This document shows positions 34,301 through 42,148 of a stretch of 45,901 nt of DNA, in pieces (the first letter of the stretch is position 1; each line of letters opens with the position of its first letter). The notes below the pieces were generated by a model, which made no database searches, was not told the DNA's origin, and saw nothing but the letters and a program-made list of their open reading frames with translations. The DNA is taken from assembly GCA_029264955.1 (NCBI GenBank), contig JARHYC010000009.1, forward strand, positions 1-45,901. Reading direction: 5' to 3'. The position numbers and the translations under genes are program-made. Origin of the DNA: Faecalibacterium sp. Lineage in GTDB: Bacteria; Bacillota; Clostridia; Oscillospirales; Ruminococcaceae.

Positions 34301-34653
34301 TCACCAATGCAGTCACGCAGAAAGCAACGAAGCTATCTAGTGTCAGCGGCGATAGCAGTGGTGGTGAAAATCAGGCACCCTTCTATATTGCAATCTGCGC
34401 TTCGCTGCTGCAAATCTATCAGAAATGTCAGAACTCAGTTCGCCTGATTCTGCTGGACGAAGCATTCAGCAAGATGACCAGTGACCGTATCCGCCCGATG
34501 ATGAAGATGTTCCGCGATATGGACTTGCAGGTCGTGCTGATCACTACGGTAGAAAAGGCTTCTGCGATTGCGCCGTTCTGTGATATTACCCATTCGATTT
34601 TGAAAAAAGGTACGCAGAATGCGGTGAGACCCTTTTATCAGGATGGAGAGTGA
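31330..34653 (+). CDS. jetC: Wadjet anti-plasmid system SMC-like ATPase JetC
   Basis: 1107 aa SMC/MukB-like DNA motor. The N-terminal head has Walker A GVNAVGKT (30-37). Long coiled-coil arms (about 240-480 and 640-880, rich in Gln/Glu/Lys) flank a hinge-like middle domain (about 490-620). The C-terminal head has the signature SGDSSGGENQAP and Walker B LILLDEAFSKM (Asp1043, Glu1044), followed by VVLITTVEKA. All ATPase motifs are intact. GTG 31330 follows AGGAGG (31315-31320) and overlaps the jetB stop; an ATG at 31339 is possible. It drives DNA loop extrusion in Wadjet. Confidence 0.95.
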   Translation: MIQMQRVRLINWHNFINTTVDFDQITYMVGVNAVGKTTILDAIRYCLTTEKKFNALGNKRSGRTLQGSVHGKQREGDGYTRPGHTISYVGIEFLNQQKGSKFVITVRVESDNPEQELRQVKQTWYISPENYTLDDLPFLDAETNQPSSREQFCLKKEKMPPIDRQNEARDKICRRLGIGAGESQLGKSFEAVFPMGTSLEEISDFKTFIYEYILPQPEINLEAMQQDEVELENLGDVLLNAQSRAEQLKKIVEAGAEARKKERDVLLKQGVVLCAENDEKSGLEEQILSALEQCNLKIEQLEQEQRQAEQDASDAFNTYEQAIREAGESDIQKKLDGLKAYQKDLKRELNEAQQRLSRFQAACTRIEGLQKDAVAYGFPLNEELTPANIQKMPERRQEELETNLIAELQSMEKELDRQRGVLIAQNENKKVRFAELQKKIKVLSEGDLVYPDGNCAQIVKDEINQMLAAQGMEPDAKIVCDLLYMVDESWQSCVEACLGGRRFDIFVSPEHYKTAKNAFEKLGARVRKISLLDSRALERNVDKIPEPEQNMLASKVKSENRLVKAYVTDLLGNIVCCDTSDALENYPHSATRDLLRHYPYRLARLREPQKYIGQDARLEQLERAKQEAEEISQEMRTLESRQKSLRTLCLRFHGATDENTQRALSAGWNSEKTYDACAAKYQNMAEEIQACENDPMLLASMRKQQLLKKDYDEKNEIVRSVNANLALSKNKAQNCQKQQEGAIEAAELARNAWREFLKQTPALQEDIEKRYTEARKNSKQPQQIVRNHKIYQSQAERARDDFLENTLKPLQREYNQKYTCDFKLGMEGIDTYQYQYEQLVHIDLERYQSSLEKAKARCKERFRQDILFRLKDEIANARKQFRELNRIMEKLTYGEETYRFSIGPSEDTQLGAFCRLIEHGSNQRVPEEGTLEAFAYQKDEVYEAQLDELMEHIMADLKIAAEERQKGNTLSSIELSSYVDYRQYLNCDIEITNAVTQKATKLSSVSGDSSGGENQAPFYIAICASLLQIYQKCQNSVRLILLDEAFSKMTSDRIRPMMKMFRDMDLQVVLITTVEKASAIAPFCDITHSILKKGTQNAVRPFYQDGE

Positions 34654-35834
34654 CCACCTTGAATTATACGGAGGATATCTTAAATCGCTTTTTAAATCAG
34701 TTGGAACGGCGCAAGAAAAGCGATAAACCACTTTCGCTGAATATCTCAACGATTTACAAAGATTACCGGGATAATTTTTCAGATAGTCAGGAAGCCATCG
34801 ATGCGGCGGTCAGCAGGCTGATTGGGCATGGAATCCTGCAAGGCAAGCGGGATGTACAAGGCTACTATACCAAAGTGACAATGGCACTTTCGCAATGTGA
34901 CGAAGCATACAGCTTTGTACAGCGTGAACCAAAAGCACAGCTTTTGCAAAAACAGCGTGAGCTGCTTTGTCAGGTACAGGGGCGCAATACAGGACTGGCA
35001 TATCGTTTCAGTACGGATATGCTTGTACTGTTGGATTCCGAAAAATTCCCTGGATATGGCATTGGTCAGGATACGGATAAACTGCGGGATATTTTGTTGA
35101 TTTTAGAAAAAATCGATCAGCTGAAAACAGAAACCTATGTGCGTAATTTCTCTGAAGCGATATTCCATGATTCCAAACGGTTTCAAACGTTGCAAGGAGC
35201 AGTGGAGCATATTTTGATGGATTATACGCCAGATGCAATGGATGAAAGCAATATTCTGGAGCAGTATGATTTATACCAGAATCCTACCTATGTCTATTTT
35301 AAAGGCGGTTGGATTTTGTATGCAGGAACGTGTATGTTTGACATTGCGGCATTGCCCGGCGGAATCGGATTGCCGATCAGCGCTTTAGGCAGTATCACAA
35401 AGATTCAGCTGACAGGCGATACTGTGATTTCGGTGGAGAATTTGACCACCTATCACGATATTCCCGAAGAAAAAGGCGCGATCCTGTATTTAGGCGGATT
35501 TCCTAATCATGTGCGCGTAAATTTTTTGAAACTGCTGTATCAGAATGAACCAGACGCAAACTATTTTCATCAGGGCGACTTGGACCCATATGGATTTTTG
35601 ATTCTGGAAAATCTCTGTAGCCGAACACAGATTCCGTTCAAACCATTGGAAATGGATCTGCAAACACTTCAGCAGTGTTTTATAAAAGGACATTATCGCC
35701 CATTGGATGCGCAGGACAAAAAAATCATGCAGTACCCGTTGCTTACCTCATACAGTGAAATTTTTGATTTCATGCGTCAACATAATTGCAAGGTGGAGCA
35801 GGAAAGCTTTGAGGCTATGCAACTGAATTTGTAA
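34650..35834 (+). CDS. jetD: Wadjet anti-plasmid system nuclease JetD (Toprim)
   Basis: 394 aa nuclease that cleaves the DNA held by JetABC. The N-terminal helical/winged arm region (DUF3322-like, about 1-200) includes AVSRLIGHGILQGKRDVQGYY. The C-terminal Toprim domain (DUF2220-like, about 240-380) has the metal-binding Glu in ISVENLTTYH and the DxD pair Asp310/Asp312 in HQGDLDPYGFLIL. Both are intact, so the nuclease should be active. The start is either GTG 34650, overlapping the jetC stop, or TTG 34659, which is better spaced from GGAG at 34645-34648. It completes the system and is followed by a terminator. Confidence 0.93.
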   Translation: MTTLNYTEDILNRFLNQLERRKKSDKPLSLNISTIYKDYRDNFSDSQEAIDAAVSRLIGHGILQGKRDVQGYYTKVTMALSQCDEAYSFVQREPKAQLLQKQRELLCQVQGRNTGLAYRFSTDMLVLLDSEKFPGYGIGQDTDKLRDILLILEKIDQLKTETYVRNFSEAIFHDSKRFQTLQGAVEHILMDYTPDAMDESNILEQYDLYQNPTYVYFKGGWILYAGTCMFDIAALPGGIGLPISALGSITKIQLTGDTVISVENLTTYHDIPEEKGAILYLGGFPNHVRVNFLKLLYQNEPDANYFHQGDLDPYGFLILENLCSRTQIPFKPLEMDLQTLQQCFIKGHYRPLDAQDKKIMQYPLLTSYSEIFDFMRQHNCKVEQESFEAMQLNL

Positions 35835-35850
35835 GTGTTACTGTACAAAC

Positions 35851-35892
35851 AAAAAAGGACTCGAACAGATTGATCTGTTTGGGCCTTTTTTG
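35851..35892 (+). terminator. Intrinsic terminator of the Wadjet operon
   Basis: A 20-nt arm (35851-35870, AAAAAAGGAC then TCGAACAGAT) pairs with ATCTGTTTGGGCCTTTTTT (35873-35891), with a small internal mismatch and a U-tract end. Confidence 0.85.
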
Positions 35893-36088
35893 TTATTAGT
35901 TTATACCAGATGGAAAAGCACGTTATAAAGAAGGAGTTTCCAAAAGTAAGGTGGAGAGTATAGCGAAAACAGAGTACATCGCATTTTGTACTAGCAGCAT
36001 AGAATTTCTGTGCGTTTACAAGCCTAGGAATTGTCAGAAACAAAAACATAATCGGCGTTGAGGGTGGGAAGTAGAACAGTAAATGGAA

Positions 36089-36111
36089 CTTGATAATTAT
36101 TTGTTATCAAG
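36089..36111. promoter_or_regulatory. Perfect palindrome upstream of the chromate-transporter genes
   Basis: CTTGATAA (36089-36096), 7-nt centre, TTATCAAG (36104-36111). TATAAT follows at 36120-36125. The size and symmetry suit a regulator binding site, possibly for the LysR protein encoded after the transporter genes. The rest of 35893-36184 is AT-rich and shows no gene. Confidence 0.5.
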
Positions 36112-36184
36112 ATAATAAATATAATGTATTTTATTTATTAGTTTGTTTATAGTATCATCTCTGCGGACACAACAAGGAGGTTAA

Positions 36185-36760
36185 ATGATGAAGAAAAAAG
36201 CAGACGCAAAAATGTTGTGGAATTTGTTCGTTTCGATGTTTGTACTTAGCTCTTGTACATTCGGCGGTGGATTTGTAATTGTATCGCTGATGAAGAAAAA
36301 GTTTGTGGATGAAAGGCATTGGCTGGATGAAGATGAAATGCTGGATATTACAGCGATTACTCAGTCGGCACCCGGTCCGCTGCCAGTCAATGCATCTGTT
36401 ATCATTGGTTATCGTATGGCGGGTATTTTAGGTTCTGTGATTGCAGTACTTGGCACCATTCTGCCACCGATGATTATCATTTCTTTGATCAGTTTGTGTT
36501 ATGAGGAGTTTCGTACAAACCGAGTGATTGCGCTGGCATTGCAGGTTACACGCGCAGGTGTTGCAGCGGTTATTATGGATGTAACATTGAACCTGACAGG
36601 TAATGTTCTGAAAATGAAGCGCGCACTGTATACCACGATGATGGTCGTGTGCTTTGTTGCAGTTACAGTATTTGATGTCAGTGCCATGATGGTAATCTTG
36701 ACCTGCCTGATGATTGGCATTGTAGATGCGGTGCTGACCAGCAAGAAGGAGGTAAAATAA
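36185..36760 (+). CDS. Chromate transporter family subunit, short CHR domain (1 of 2)
   Basis: 191 aa membrane protein with one CHR domain, half the size of full-length ChrA. Signature elements are FGGGFVIVSLMKKKFV, the TAITQSAPGPLPVNASVIIGYR loop and helices through MVILTCLMIGIVDAVL. In Clostridia such half-size proteins are encoded in pairs and probably work as heterodimers with opposite topology; chromate export has rarely been tested for them. ATG 36185 or 36188 (better spaced) follows AAGGAGG. The partner gene starts 1 nt after the stop codon. Confidence 0.88.
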   Translation: MMKKKADAKMLWNLFVSMFVLSSCTFGGGFVIVSLMKKKFVDERHWLDEDEMLDITAITQSAPGPLPVNASVIIGYRMAGILGSVIAVLGTILPPMIIISLISLCYEEFRTNRVIALALQVTRAGVAAVIMDVTLNLTGNVLKMKRALYTTMMVVCFVAVTVFDVSAMMVILTCLMIGIVDAVLTSKKEVK

Positions 36761-36761
36761 A

Positions 36762-37316
36762 GTGATTTGGAAATTATTTTTTGCTTTCGTTCAGGTAGGA
36801 ATGTTCAGCGTTGGTGGCGGTTATGCGGCAATCCCACTGATTCAGGATCAAATCGTCAATATCCATAAATTGATGACACTGGAACAATTCAGCGATCTGA
36901 TTACCATTGCAGAAATGACTCCGGGCCCTATCTCAATTAACTCGTCTACCTTTGTTGGTATGCAGTTAAGCGGTATTCCCGGTGTGCTGATTTGTACGTT
37001 AGGCTGCATCATCCCATCCTTCATTATTTGCTTGACACTGGCACATGTTTACTATAAGTACAGAGAACTTGGCGGAATCCAAACTGTATTGGCAGCACTG
37101 CGACCTGCGGTAGTTTCACTAATTGGCTCTGCGGGTTTGTCGATTCTCACCATTGCTGCCTTCAAAAATGGTGTGATTGCCGTATCGAATATTCAGTATG
37201 TGGAAGTTGCGCTGTTTGCAGTTTGCTTGTTCCTGTTGAGAAAATATAAGGCAAACCCAATCGCCATTATCTTAGGCAGTGGTGTGGTTGGAACCATCAT
37301 CTATTTGATTTTCTAA
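36762..37316 (+). CDS. Chromate transporter family subunit, short CHR domain (2 of 2)
   Basis: 184 aa, homologous to the preceding protein. It has FSVGGGYAAIPLIQDQIV and TIAEMTPGPISINSSTFVGMQ in place of the corresponding CHR motifs, then membrane helices to the end. Start GTG 36762 follows AAGGAGG (36747-36753). Its 3' end overlaps the convergent LysR gene by 45 nt, so transcription of one should interfere with the other. Probably forms the second half of a paired anion transporter. Confidence 0.88.
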   Translation: MIWKLFFAFVQVGMFSVGGGYAAIPLIQDQIVNIHKLMTLEQFSDLITIAEMTPGPISINSSTFVGMQLSGIPGVLICTLGCIIPSFIICLTLAHVYYKYRELGGIQTVLAALRPAVVSLIGSAGLSILTIAAFKNGVIAVSNIQYVEVALFAVCLFLLRKYKANPIAIILGSGVVGTIIYLIF

Positions 37317-38174
37317 CAGCTGTATGAAAACTTGCATAGCGGGAGACAGGTATTTGTTCTTGTGATAAATCAGCCGAATAGAGCGCTGAATCCGCATATC
37401 GTTCAGGGGGAGTATTGTAAATACTCCTTTTTTTAGTTCCTCCGCAATCATCATACGAGACAAAGCTGCAATGCTGTTTGTATAGAGTAAAGCCTGCTTG
37501 ATGGCTTCCACGCTGCTACAAGCATAGTTCGTGGATAAACGCAGACCAATTTTTTGCAGATGCAGTTCCAACTGGTTACGGCTGCTGCTGCCGTCTTCTC
37601 GTGTAACAAAAGGGTATTGTTCTAAATCGGAATAGGAAATAGTAGATTTGCCTGTCAGGGGATGTGCAGAGGAAACTGCCAGTACAAGCTCATCATCCAT
37701 AATATCACGAACAATCAAATCGGGATTGTTGATACAGCCTTCCACTAAAGCCAAATCGAGTTTGTAGTCACGGATCATCTGTTCAATTTTGCTGGTATTG
37801 TTGACAGTCACTTCGTATGAAATCGGCAGTTTTTGCTGTGTTAGACGCTGCATCAAAGGCGGCAATAAACAGGTACCGACGCTGACAGAACCGCCAATAC
37901 GGATATGATCGGTTTGCCCATGGATATTGATGTCATCTTCCATGTGGTGAAAAAGCTCCAGAATGTGCAATGCGTGGTCCAGCATGGTTTCTCCAATAGG
38001 GGTCAGGTAAAGCCGATGATTGATTCGTTCAAATAGTTTGATATGATAATAGTTTTCTAAATCAGAGATGATTTTCGAGATGGCGGGTTGCGATAAGTTT
38101 AATTTTTCGGCAGCAGCGTGCATGGTCTTTTCTTGACATACGGCTACAAAAACCTCCAGGTGGTGCAATGTCAT
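37272..38174 (-). CDS. LysR-family transcriptional regulator
   Basis: 300 aa. The N-terminal winged helix-turn-helix (about 1-60) has HLEVFVAVCQEKTMHAAAEK and LSQPAISKIISDLE. The LysR substrate-binding domain (about 85-290) includes IRIGGSVSVGTCLLPPL and DLALVEGCI. I chose the ATG at 38174 because GGAGG lies 6 nt upstream of it on this strand; an ATG at 38192 would add six residues across that site. Similar regulators belong to the CysB/CysL-like group that responds to sulfur or organic anions, but the ligand is not readable. It may control the convergent CHR genes or act on a distant target. Confidence 0.9.
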   Translation of the reverse strand: MTLHHLEVFVAVCQEKTMHAAAEKLNLSQPAISKIISDLENYYHIKLFERINHRLYLTPIGETMLDHALHILELFHHMEDDINIHGQTDHIRIGGSVSVGTCLLPPLMQRLTQQKLPISYEVTVNNTSKIEQMIRDYKLDLALVEGCINNPDLIVRDIMDDELVLAVSSAHPLTGKSTISYSDLEQYPFVTREDGSSSRNQLELHLQKIGLRLSTNYACSSVEAIKQALLYTNSIAALSRMMIAEELKKGVFTILPLNDMRIQRSIRLIYHKNKYLSPAMQVFIQLLENQIDDGSNHTTA

Positions 38175-38301
38175 TTCGTGCCTCCAATGCATAGTAGATA
38201 GAATGGCTGCCCATAATTGTGCAGATATTTCAGATTTTCTATATTTGATTTATAACACAGGATGTTTTATATTGCAATTTCAAAAAATGGAAAAACAATA
38301 T

Positions 38302-38338
38302 AAAACCGCTCGGTACAGGCAACTGCACGAGCGGTTTT
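38302..38338 (-). terminator. Terminator of the symporter gene (minus strand)
   Basis: AAAACCGCTCG (38302-38312) / CGAGCGGTTTT (38328-38338), 15-nt loop. Read on the minus strand it ends in a U-rich tract after the symporter stop. Confidence 0.8.
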
Positions 38339-38395
38339 GAAAAGGAGATTTCGTTTTGCGAACGCATGAAGTGATTTTGCAAGAAAAGTGAAGAA

Positions 38396-39649
38396 TTACT
38401 GATTTTGAGAGTTGTTGTATTTTTCGGCCAGAACCTTTTGGAACCAATCTTTTCCGTTGACAAAGCGAGATACGATGAAGGTAGAAACATAGTCGCCAGC
38501 AGCGTTGACCATAGTCGCTGGAGGATCAATTAGATTACCTAGCGCAATCGCAATGGGATAAGCGATGGCAAGCTGATCGGGGAAAAATACTGTGCAGAGG
38601 ACAAGTTCCCCAGTGCCACCGCCACCGGGGATGCCGGACATAGCGACAGAAGACAAAATGGCAATGATAATTGCCAGAATTGCTTTACCACTTGTAAAGT
38701 CGAGACCAAAAATTCCAAAAAGAAAGGCAACTTTGATGATAGCGCTCATAGCAGAACCATCCATATGCATAGTAGCGCCCAGTGGCAGAACAATATCCGT
38801 AACTTCCTTGGAGATGCCGGTATCGGCGGCAGCCTCCATGTTTGTAGGAATGGATGCGACAGACGAACAGGTGCCAAAAGAAACTGCAGCAGGCTTAAAT
38901 AGATGTTGGAACATTACTTTTGCTGCACCCTTGCCTCCACCAAAACGCGCATAAATGGGGGAGAAAATCAGCATATACGCAAAGCTCATGATATAGTACA
39001 GAATCAGAGTACGCCCGTAATCGCCAATTAGAGAAGGTCCGTAGGTCGCAACCAAATAAGCAAAGAATCCAAAGAAACCGATGGGGGCGTAATAGGTGAT
39101 GATTTTGACCGTCTGCATAATGCAGTTGGAAAGGTCAGCCAGCAGCTTTGCTGTGGCGGTTTCAGAACCACCAGCCATCTGTACGCCAAAACCAAAAATG
39201 ACGGCCGCTACAATCAGCGGTAGAATTGCTTTGCGGCTCCACAGTTCAGCAAAATCGGGTTTGGTAAAGAAGTTGATAATCATGTCGGACAGGCTCATTG
39301 TTACATTAACTTCGCCTTCAGTAATCGTGTAATTGCCGGTAGTGAGCGGAACGATGCGAACAACAATATACATCAGTACGGCTGCGATGGCAGCGGTACC
39401 GAAGAAGGTTAAAATTGTTGTGCCTAAAATTTTACCTGCTTTTTTAGCACTGTTCATATTAGCGATTGCAGAAGCAATGGAGCAGAAAACCATCGGCACT
39501 ACGATGCAGAACATCATGTTTGTAAAAACTGTACCCAAAGGCTCCAAAGAGGTTGCATTGGGCCAAAGCCAACCGGTGATACAACCACCTGTAATACCAA
39601 CCAACATCGAGAAGATGAACCAGTTGTTCTTTAAGAATTTTTTTGCCAT
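38396..39649 (-). CDS. Dicarboxylate/amino acid:cation symporter (DAACS, GltP-like)
   Basis: 417 aa Na+- or H+-coupled carrier for glutamate/aspartate, dicarboxylates or a related acid. The GltPh-type core is complete: hairpin-1 serine motif SFGTCSSVASIPTN, TM7 GATMHMDGSA (NMDGT equivalent), hairpin-2 SGIPGGGGTGE, and TM8 DPPATMVNAAGD with the substrate-binding Asp/Asn. Asn is replaced by His in the NMDGT motif (HMDGS), a change that may alter cation coupling or substrate. The start has AAAGGAG 7 nt upstream on this strand. It is divergent from an AraC regulator, its likely controller. Confidence 0.92.
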   Translation of the reverse strand: MAKKFLKNNWFIFSMLVGITGGCITGWLWPNATSLEPLGTVFTNMMFCIVVPMVFCSIASAIANMNSAKKAGKILGTTILTFFGTAAIAAVLMYIVVRIVPLTTGNYTITEGEVNVTMSLSDMIINFFTKPDFAELWSRKAILPLIVAAVIFGFGVQMAGGSETATAKLLADLSNCIMQTVKIITYYAPIGFFGFFAYLVATYGPSLIGDYGRTLILYYIMSFAYMLIFSPIYARFGGGKGAAKVMFQHLFKPAAVSFGTCSSVASIPTNMEAAADTGISKEVTDIVLPLGATMHMDGSAMSAIIKVAFLFGIFGLDFTSGKAILAIIIAILSSVAMSGIPGGGGTGELVLCTVFFPDQLAIAYPIAIALGNLIDPPATMVNAAGDYVSTFIVSRFVNGKDWFQKVLAEKYNNSQNQ

Positions 39650-39694
39650 GATGTGACTCCTTTACCATACATCATTGAATCATTGATATATCTT

Positions 39695-39722
39695 ATTATA
39701 TGCGGAAAGAATGCAATGTAAA
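39695..39722 (-). promoter_or_regulatory. Promoter of the symporter gene
   Basis: On the minus strand TTTACA (39722-39717), 16-nt spacer, TATAAT (39700-39695), about 46 nt before the start codon. Confidence 0.6.
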
Positions 39723-39735
39723 TTGCAGTCAATGC

Positions 39736-39764
39736 TTGAAACGTTGCAAAAAATGCTATATACT
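39736..39764 (+). promoter_or_regulatory. Promoter of the AraC regulator gene
   Basis: TTGAAA (39736-39741), 17-nt spacer, TATACT (39759-39764). It is only 13 bp from the divergent symporter promoter, so one bound regulator could act on both. Confidence 0.65.
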
Positions 39765-39793
39765 GATTTTGTAATAAAAGGAGCGTGCCAAGT

Positions 39794-40636
39794 ATGGAAA
39801 AAACAGAGCGGTTTAGCTGCGAAGGATATCTGAATGAAAATTATCACTATTTTCATTTGCGGGATACGGCAGGGCAGGAACGCGATTTCCATTTCCATGA
39901 GTTTGATAAAGTGGTTTTGTTTCTTTCTGGCAAGGTTGATTACATCGTAGAAAATCAAACCTATACATTGCTTCCATGGACAGTATTGTTGGTAAAGCAT
40001 CACATGATTCATAAGGCTTTGATTGATACCAACGAGCCGTATGAGCGTATCATTCTATATTTAGATCGTCGTTATTTCGATCGTGTGTTTCCAGATGGAC
40101 AGATTATGGAGTGCTTTAAATTGTCGGCACAGCGGGGGAATCAGCTTTTAAAACCGACAGAAGAGCAGCGCAAGATACTGGAAACACTGATTGCATCTTA
40201 TGAAAAGGCACAAAATACCAACGAGTTTGGTGCACAAGTCATGCGAGATACTATCGTCATGCAGATGTTGGTTATGATCGGTCGGATGAGCTCCGCACGG
40301 GAAACGACTACAATGTCGACATACGATCCTAAAATACAGCAAACACTTTCTTTCATCAATGAAAATTTGGACAAAGAATTGAATGTAGATACGCTGGCAG
40401 AACATGTGTTTTTGAGCAAATACCATTTTATGCGTCTATTTAAGGCGCAGATGGGCACCACAGTGCACGCGTACATTCGGCAGAAACGTCTTTTGTGTGC
40501 GGCGCGATTGATTCGAGAAGGGATGAGTGCGAATCGTGCCGCAATTAAAAGTGGTTTTTCGGATTATTCGGCATTTCATCGCGCGTTCAAAGAAAGTTTT
40601 GGCGTCAGTCCGGGACAAATCAAAAAAAGCGAATAA
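39794..40636 (+). CDS. AraC-family transcriptional regulator
   Basis: 280 aa. An N-terminal cupin-like sensing domain (about 1-150) has RDFHFHEFDKVVLFLSGKVD and TLLPWTVLLVKHHMIHK. The C-terminal double helix-turn-helix (about 180-278) has NVDTLAEHVFLSKYHFMRLFK and the AraC signature AIKSGFSDYSAFHRAFKESF-GVSP. ATG 39794 is 10 nt after AAAGGAG (39777-39783); an upstream GTG at 39785 is too close to it. It is divergent from the symporter gene, and the adjoining promoters suggest it controls that gene in response to a small ligand. Confidence 0.93.
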   Translation: MEKTERFSCEGYLNENYHYFHLRDTAGQERDFHFHEFDKVVLFLSGKVDYIVENQTYTLLPWTVLLVKHHMIHKALIDTNEPYERIILYLDRRYFDRVFPDGQIMECFKLSAQRGNQLLKPTEEQRKILETLIASYEKAQNTNEFGAQVMRDTIVMQMLVMIGRMSSARETTTMSTYDPKIQQTLSFINENLDKELNVDTLAEHVFLSKYHFMRLFKAQMGTTVHAYIRQKRLLCAARLIREGMSANRAAIKSGFSDYSAFHRAFKESFGVSPGQIKKSE

Positions 40637-40678
40637 CACTGGTGTGATTGGAAAAGCATGGGAACATTGTTTCGAATC

Positions 40679-40716
40679 AAAGAACGCTTCTGCATGATGC
40701 AGGAGCGTTCTTTTTA
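40679..40716 (+). terminator. Intrinsic terminator after the AraC gene
   Basis: AAAGAACGCTTCTGCA (40679-40694) / TGCAGGAGCGTTCTTT (40698-40713), one mismatch, 3-nt loop, U-tract. The rest of 40717-40895 shows no gene. Confidence 0.85.
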
Positions 40717-40895
40717 TTAGAAGAAAACCAGACAAAACACAGTGGTTGTATGGTTTTTATATAGTGTACGGTGTTTGTTTATATGCGGATGCAGCGTGGG
40801 TTCGGTATACTTCTAAGTACAGGTGTTTATGCCAAGCAGCAAAGCATAGAGAAAGACGATAAACATATACAACTGCTGATAAGGGGAAGGGAACG

Positions 40896-41939
40896 ATGAA
40901 AAAACAAAAGCAAGGAAAGCCCGTGCTTTCTGCGTTACTTTGGATTTTAATTTTAGCCGGACTTTTCTATCTGGTGTTTCATAGAAACTATCGGCAAATT
41001 CTGGTGAATCTTTCTGACGTCGGTTGGAAAGGCTTGTGTGTCTTAGTTGTGGCGGGCTTGGTGTACGAAATATTGGAATCCGCCGCGAATCAAATGTTGC
41101 TGCGAGTGCGGGTGCCGGGATTCACATTTCGGCAGTCGGCAGAATTAACAGCATTAAATGCGTTTGGTCGTACATCTATTTTGGGGATGGGGGCCTTTGC
41201 GCTGCAGGGGTATTACTTAAATCAGTGTGGTATGCTGCCGGGAGATAGTGCAGGAACGGTCTTGATTTCCTATAATCTGCATAAAGCGAGTGTTCTGGTT
41301 TGCGCCGCAGTGCTGTTTTTATGGCAGGGACCAGATTTGCTGCGAGAAAGCCAAAATCTGATGCAATATGTTTTTCTGGGCTTTCTGATTTGTACAACGA
41401 TTGTGCTGGCGTTGCTGTTGGTATGTACTTGGGATAAATTGCGCAAGCTGATGCAGTTCTTGTTGGAACATTTACCACGAACTGAAAAATGGCAGTGCCG
41501 AAAAGAAAAACTGATGCTGAACGTGGATGCAATGTATCATGCGGCATATGCTTTAAAACAGCAGCCAATGAACGTCTGGGCAGCTTTTGCATTGCATAGC
41601 TTGAAACTCCTGTGGATGGATTTTATTCCGGTTTTGTGCCTGCGCATGATGGGGGTTTCTACGCTGACAATAGGGAAAACAATGGGTTTGGCTGCACTTT
41701 GTTTGGTTTTGTCTGGTGCTTGTCCGAACGTGGCGGGAATCGGTCCTACCGAGCTTGCGTTTTTAATGTTGTATGGACCGTGTGTGGGACAAGCGCAGGC
41801 GGCATCTTTGCTGATTTTGTTTCGATGCGCAACGTACTTTTTCCCGTTTTTGATTGGTGCTGGAGTTTCACGGTATGCACTGAAACGAGTGAATCGGGAA
41901 AATGCAAATGGAATCCAAATACAGAAAACAGATATGTAA
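40896..41939 (+). CDS. Lysylphosphatidylglycerol-synthase-type transmembrane protein (flippase-like, UPF0104)
   Basis: 347 aa integral membrane protein with about eight helices, matching the LPG_synthase_TM domain alone. It has no soluble aminoacyl-transferase domain, so it is not a complete MprF. Typical segments are VLVVAGLVYEILESAANQMLL, LNAFGRTSILGMGAFALQGYYL and ACPNVAGIGPTELAFLML. Stand-alone members are thought to move lipids or lipid-linked sugars. Start ATG 40896 has a G-rich site (GGGGAAGGGAA) upstream. It is monocistronic, with no obvious functional tie to its neighbours. Confidence 0.85.
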   Translation: MKKQKQGKPVLSALLWILILAGLFYLVFHRNYRQILVNLSDVGWKGLCVLVVAGLVYEILESAANQMLLRVRVPGFTFRQSAELTALNAFGRTSILGMGAFALQGYYLNQCGMLPGDSAGTVLISYNLHKASVLVCAAVLFLWQGPDLLRESQNLMQYVFLGFLICTTIVLALLLVCTWDKLRKLMQFLLEHLPRTEKWQCRKEKLMLNVDAMYHAAYALKQQPMNVWAAFALHSLKLLWMDFIPVLCLRMMGVSTLTIGKTMGLAALCLVLSGACPNVAGIGPTELAFLMLYGPCVGQAQAASLLILFRCATYFFPFLIGAGVSRYALKRVNRENANGIQIQKTDM

Positions 41940-42041
41940 AAATACTCACGAGAATTGTAAATTTATATGGAGAAATAGCCCGCACAGTTGTTATAGGAGA
42001 AAAACAAACAACAAAATATGAATGGTAGCCATCAGCATCAC

Positions 42042-42070
42042 TTGTGAAAAAAATGTAAAAGTGCTAAAAT
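42042..42070 (+). promoter_or_regulatory. Probable promoter of the modA-like gene
   Basis: TTGTGA (42042-42047), 17-nt spacer, TAAAAT (42065-42070). No recognisable molybdenum-cofactor riboswitch was seen in the 78-nt leader. Confidence 0.5.
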
Positions 42071-42148
42071 AAAACGCATGTGCAAATAGCAAAACGAAGA
42101 ATCTCTGAAGCAAAGAGGCTTTGTTTACAAAAAGATGGAGGCATTTTT

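Noticed and set aside
42071-42148. Molybdenum-cofactor riboswitch upstream of the modA-like gene
   Set aside because: The leader is short and I see no multi-stem structure of that class.
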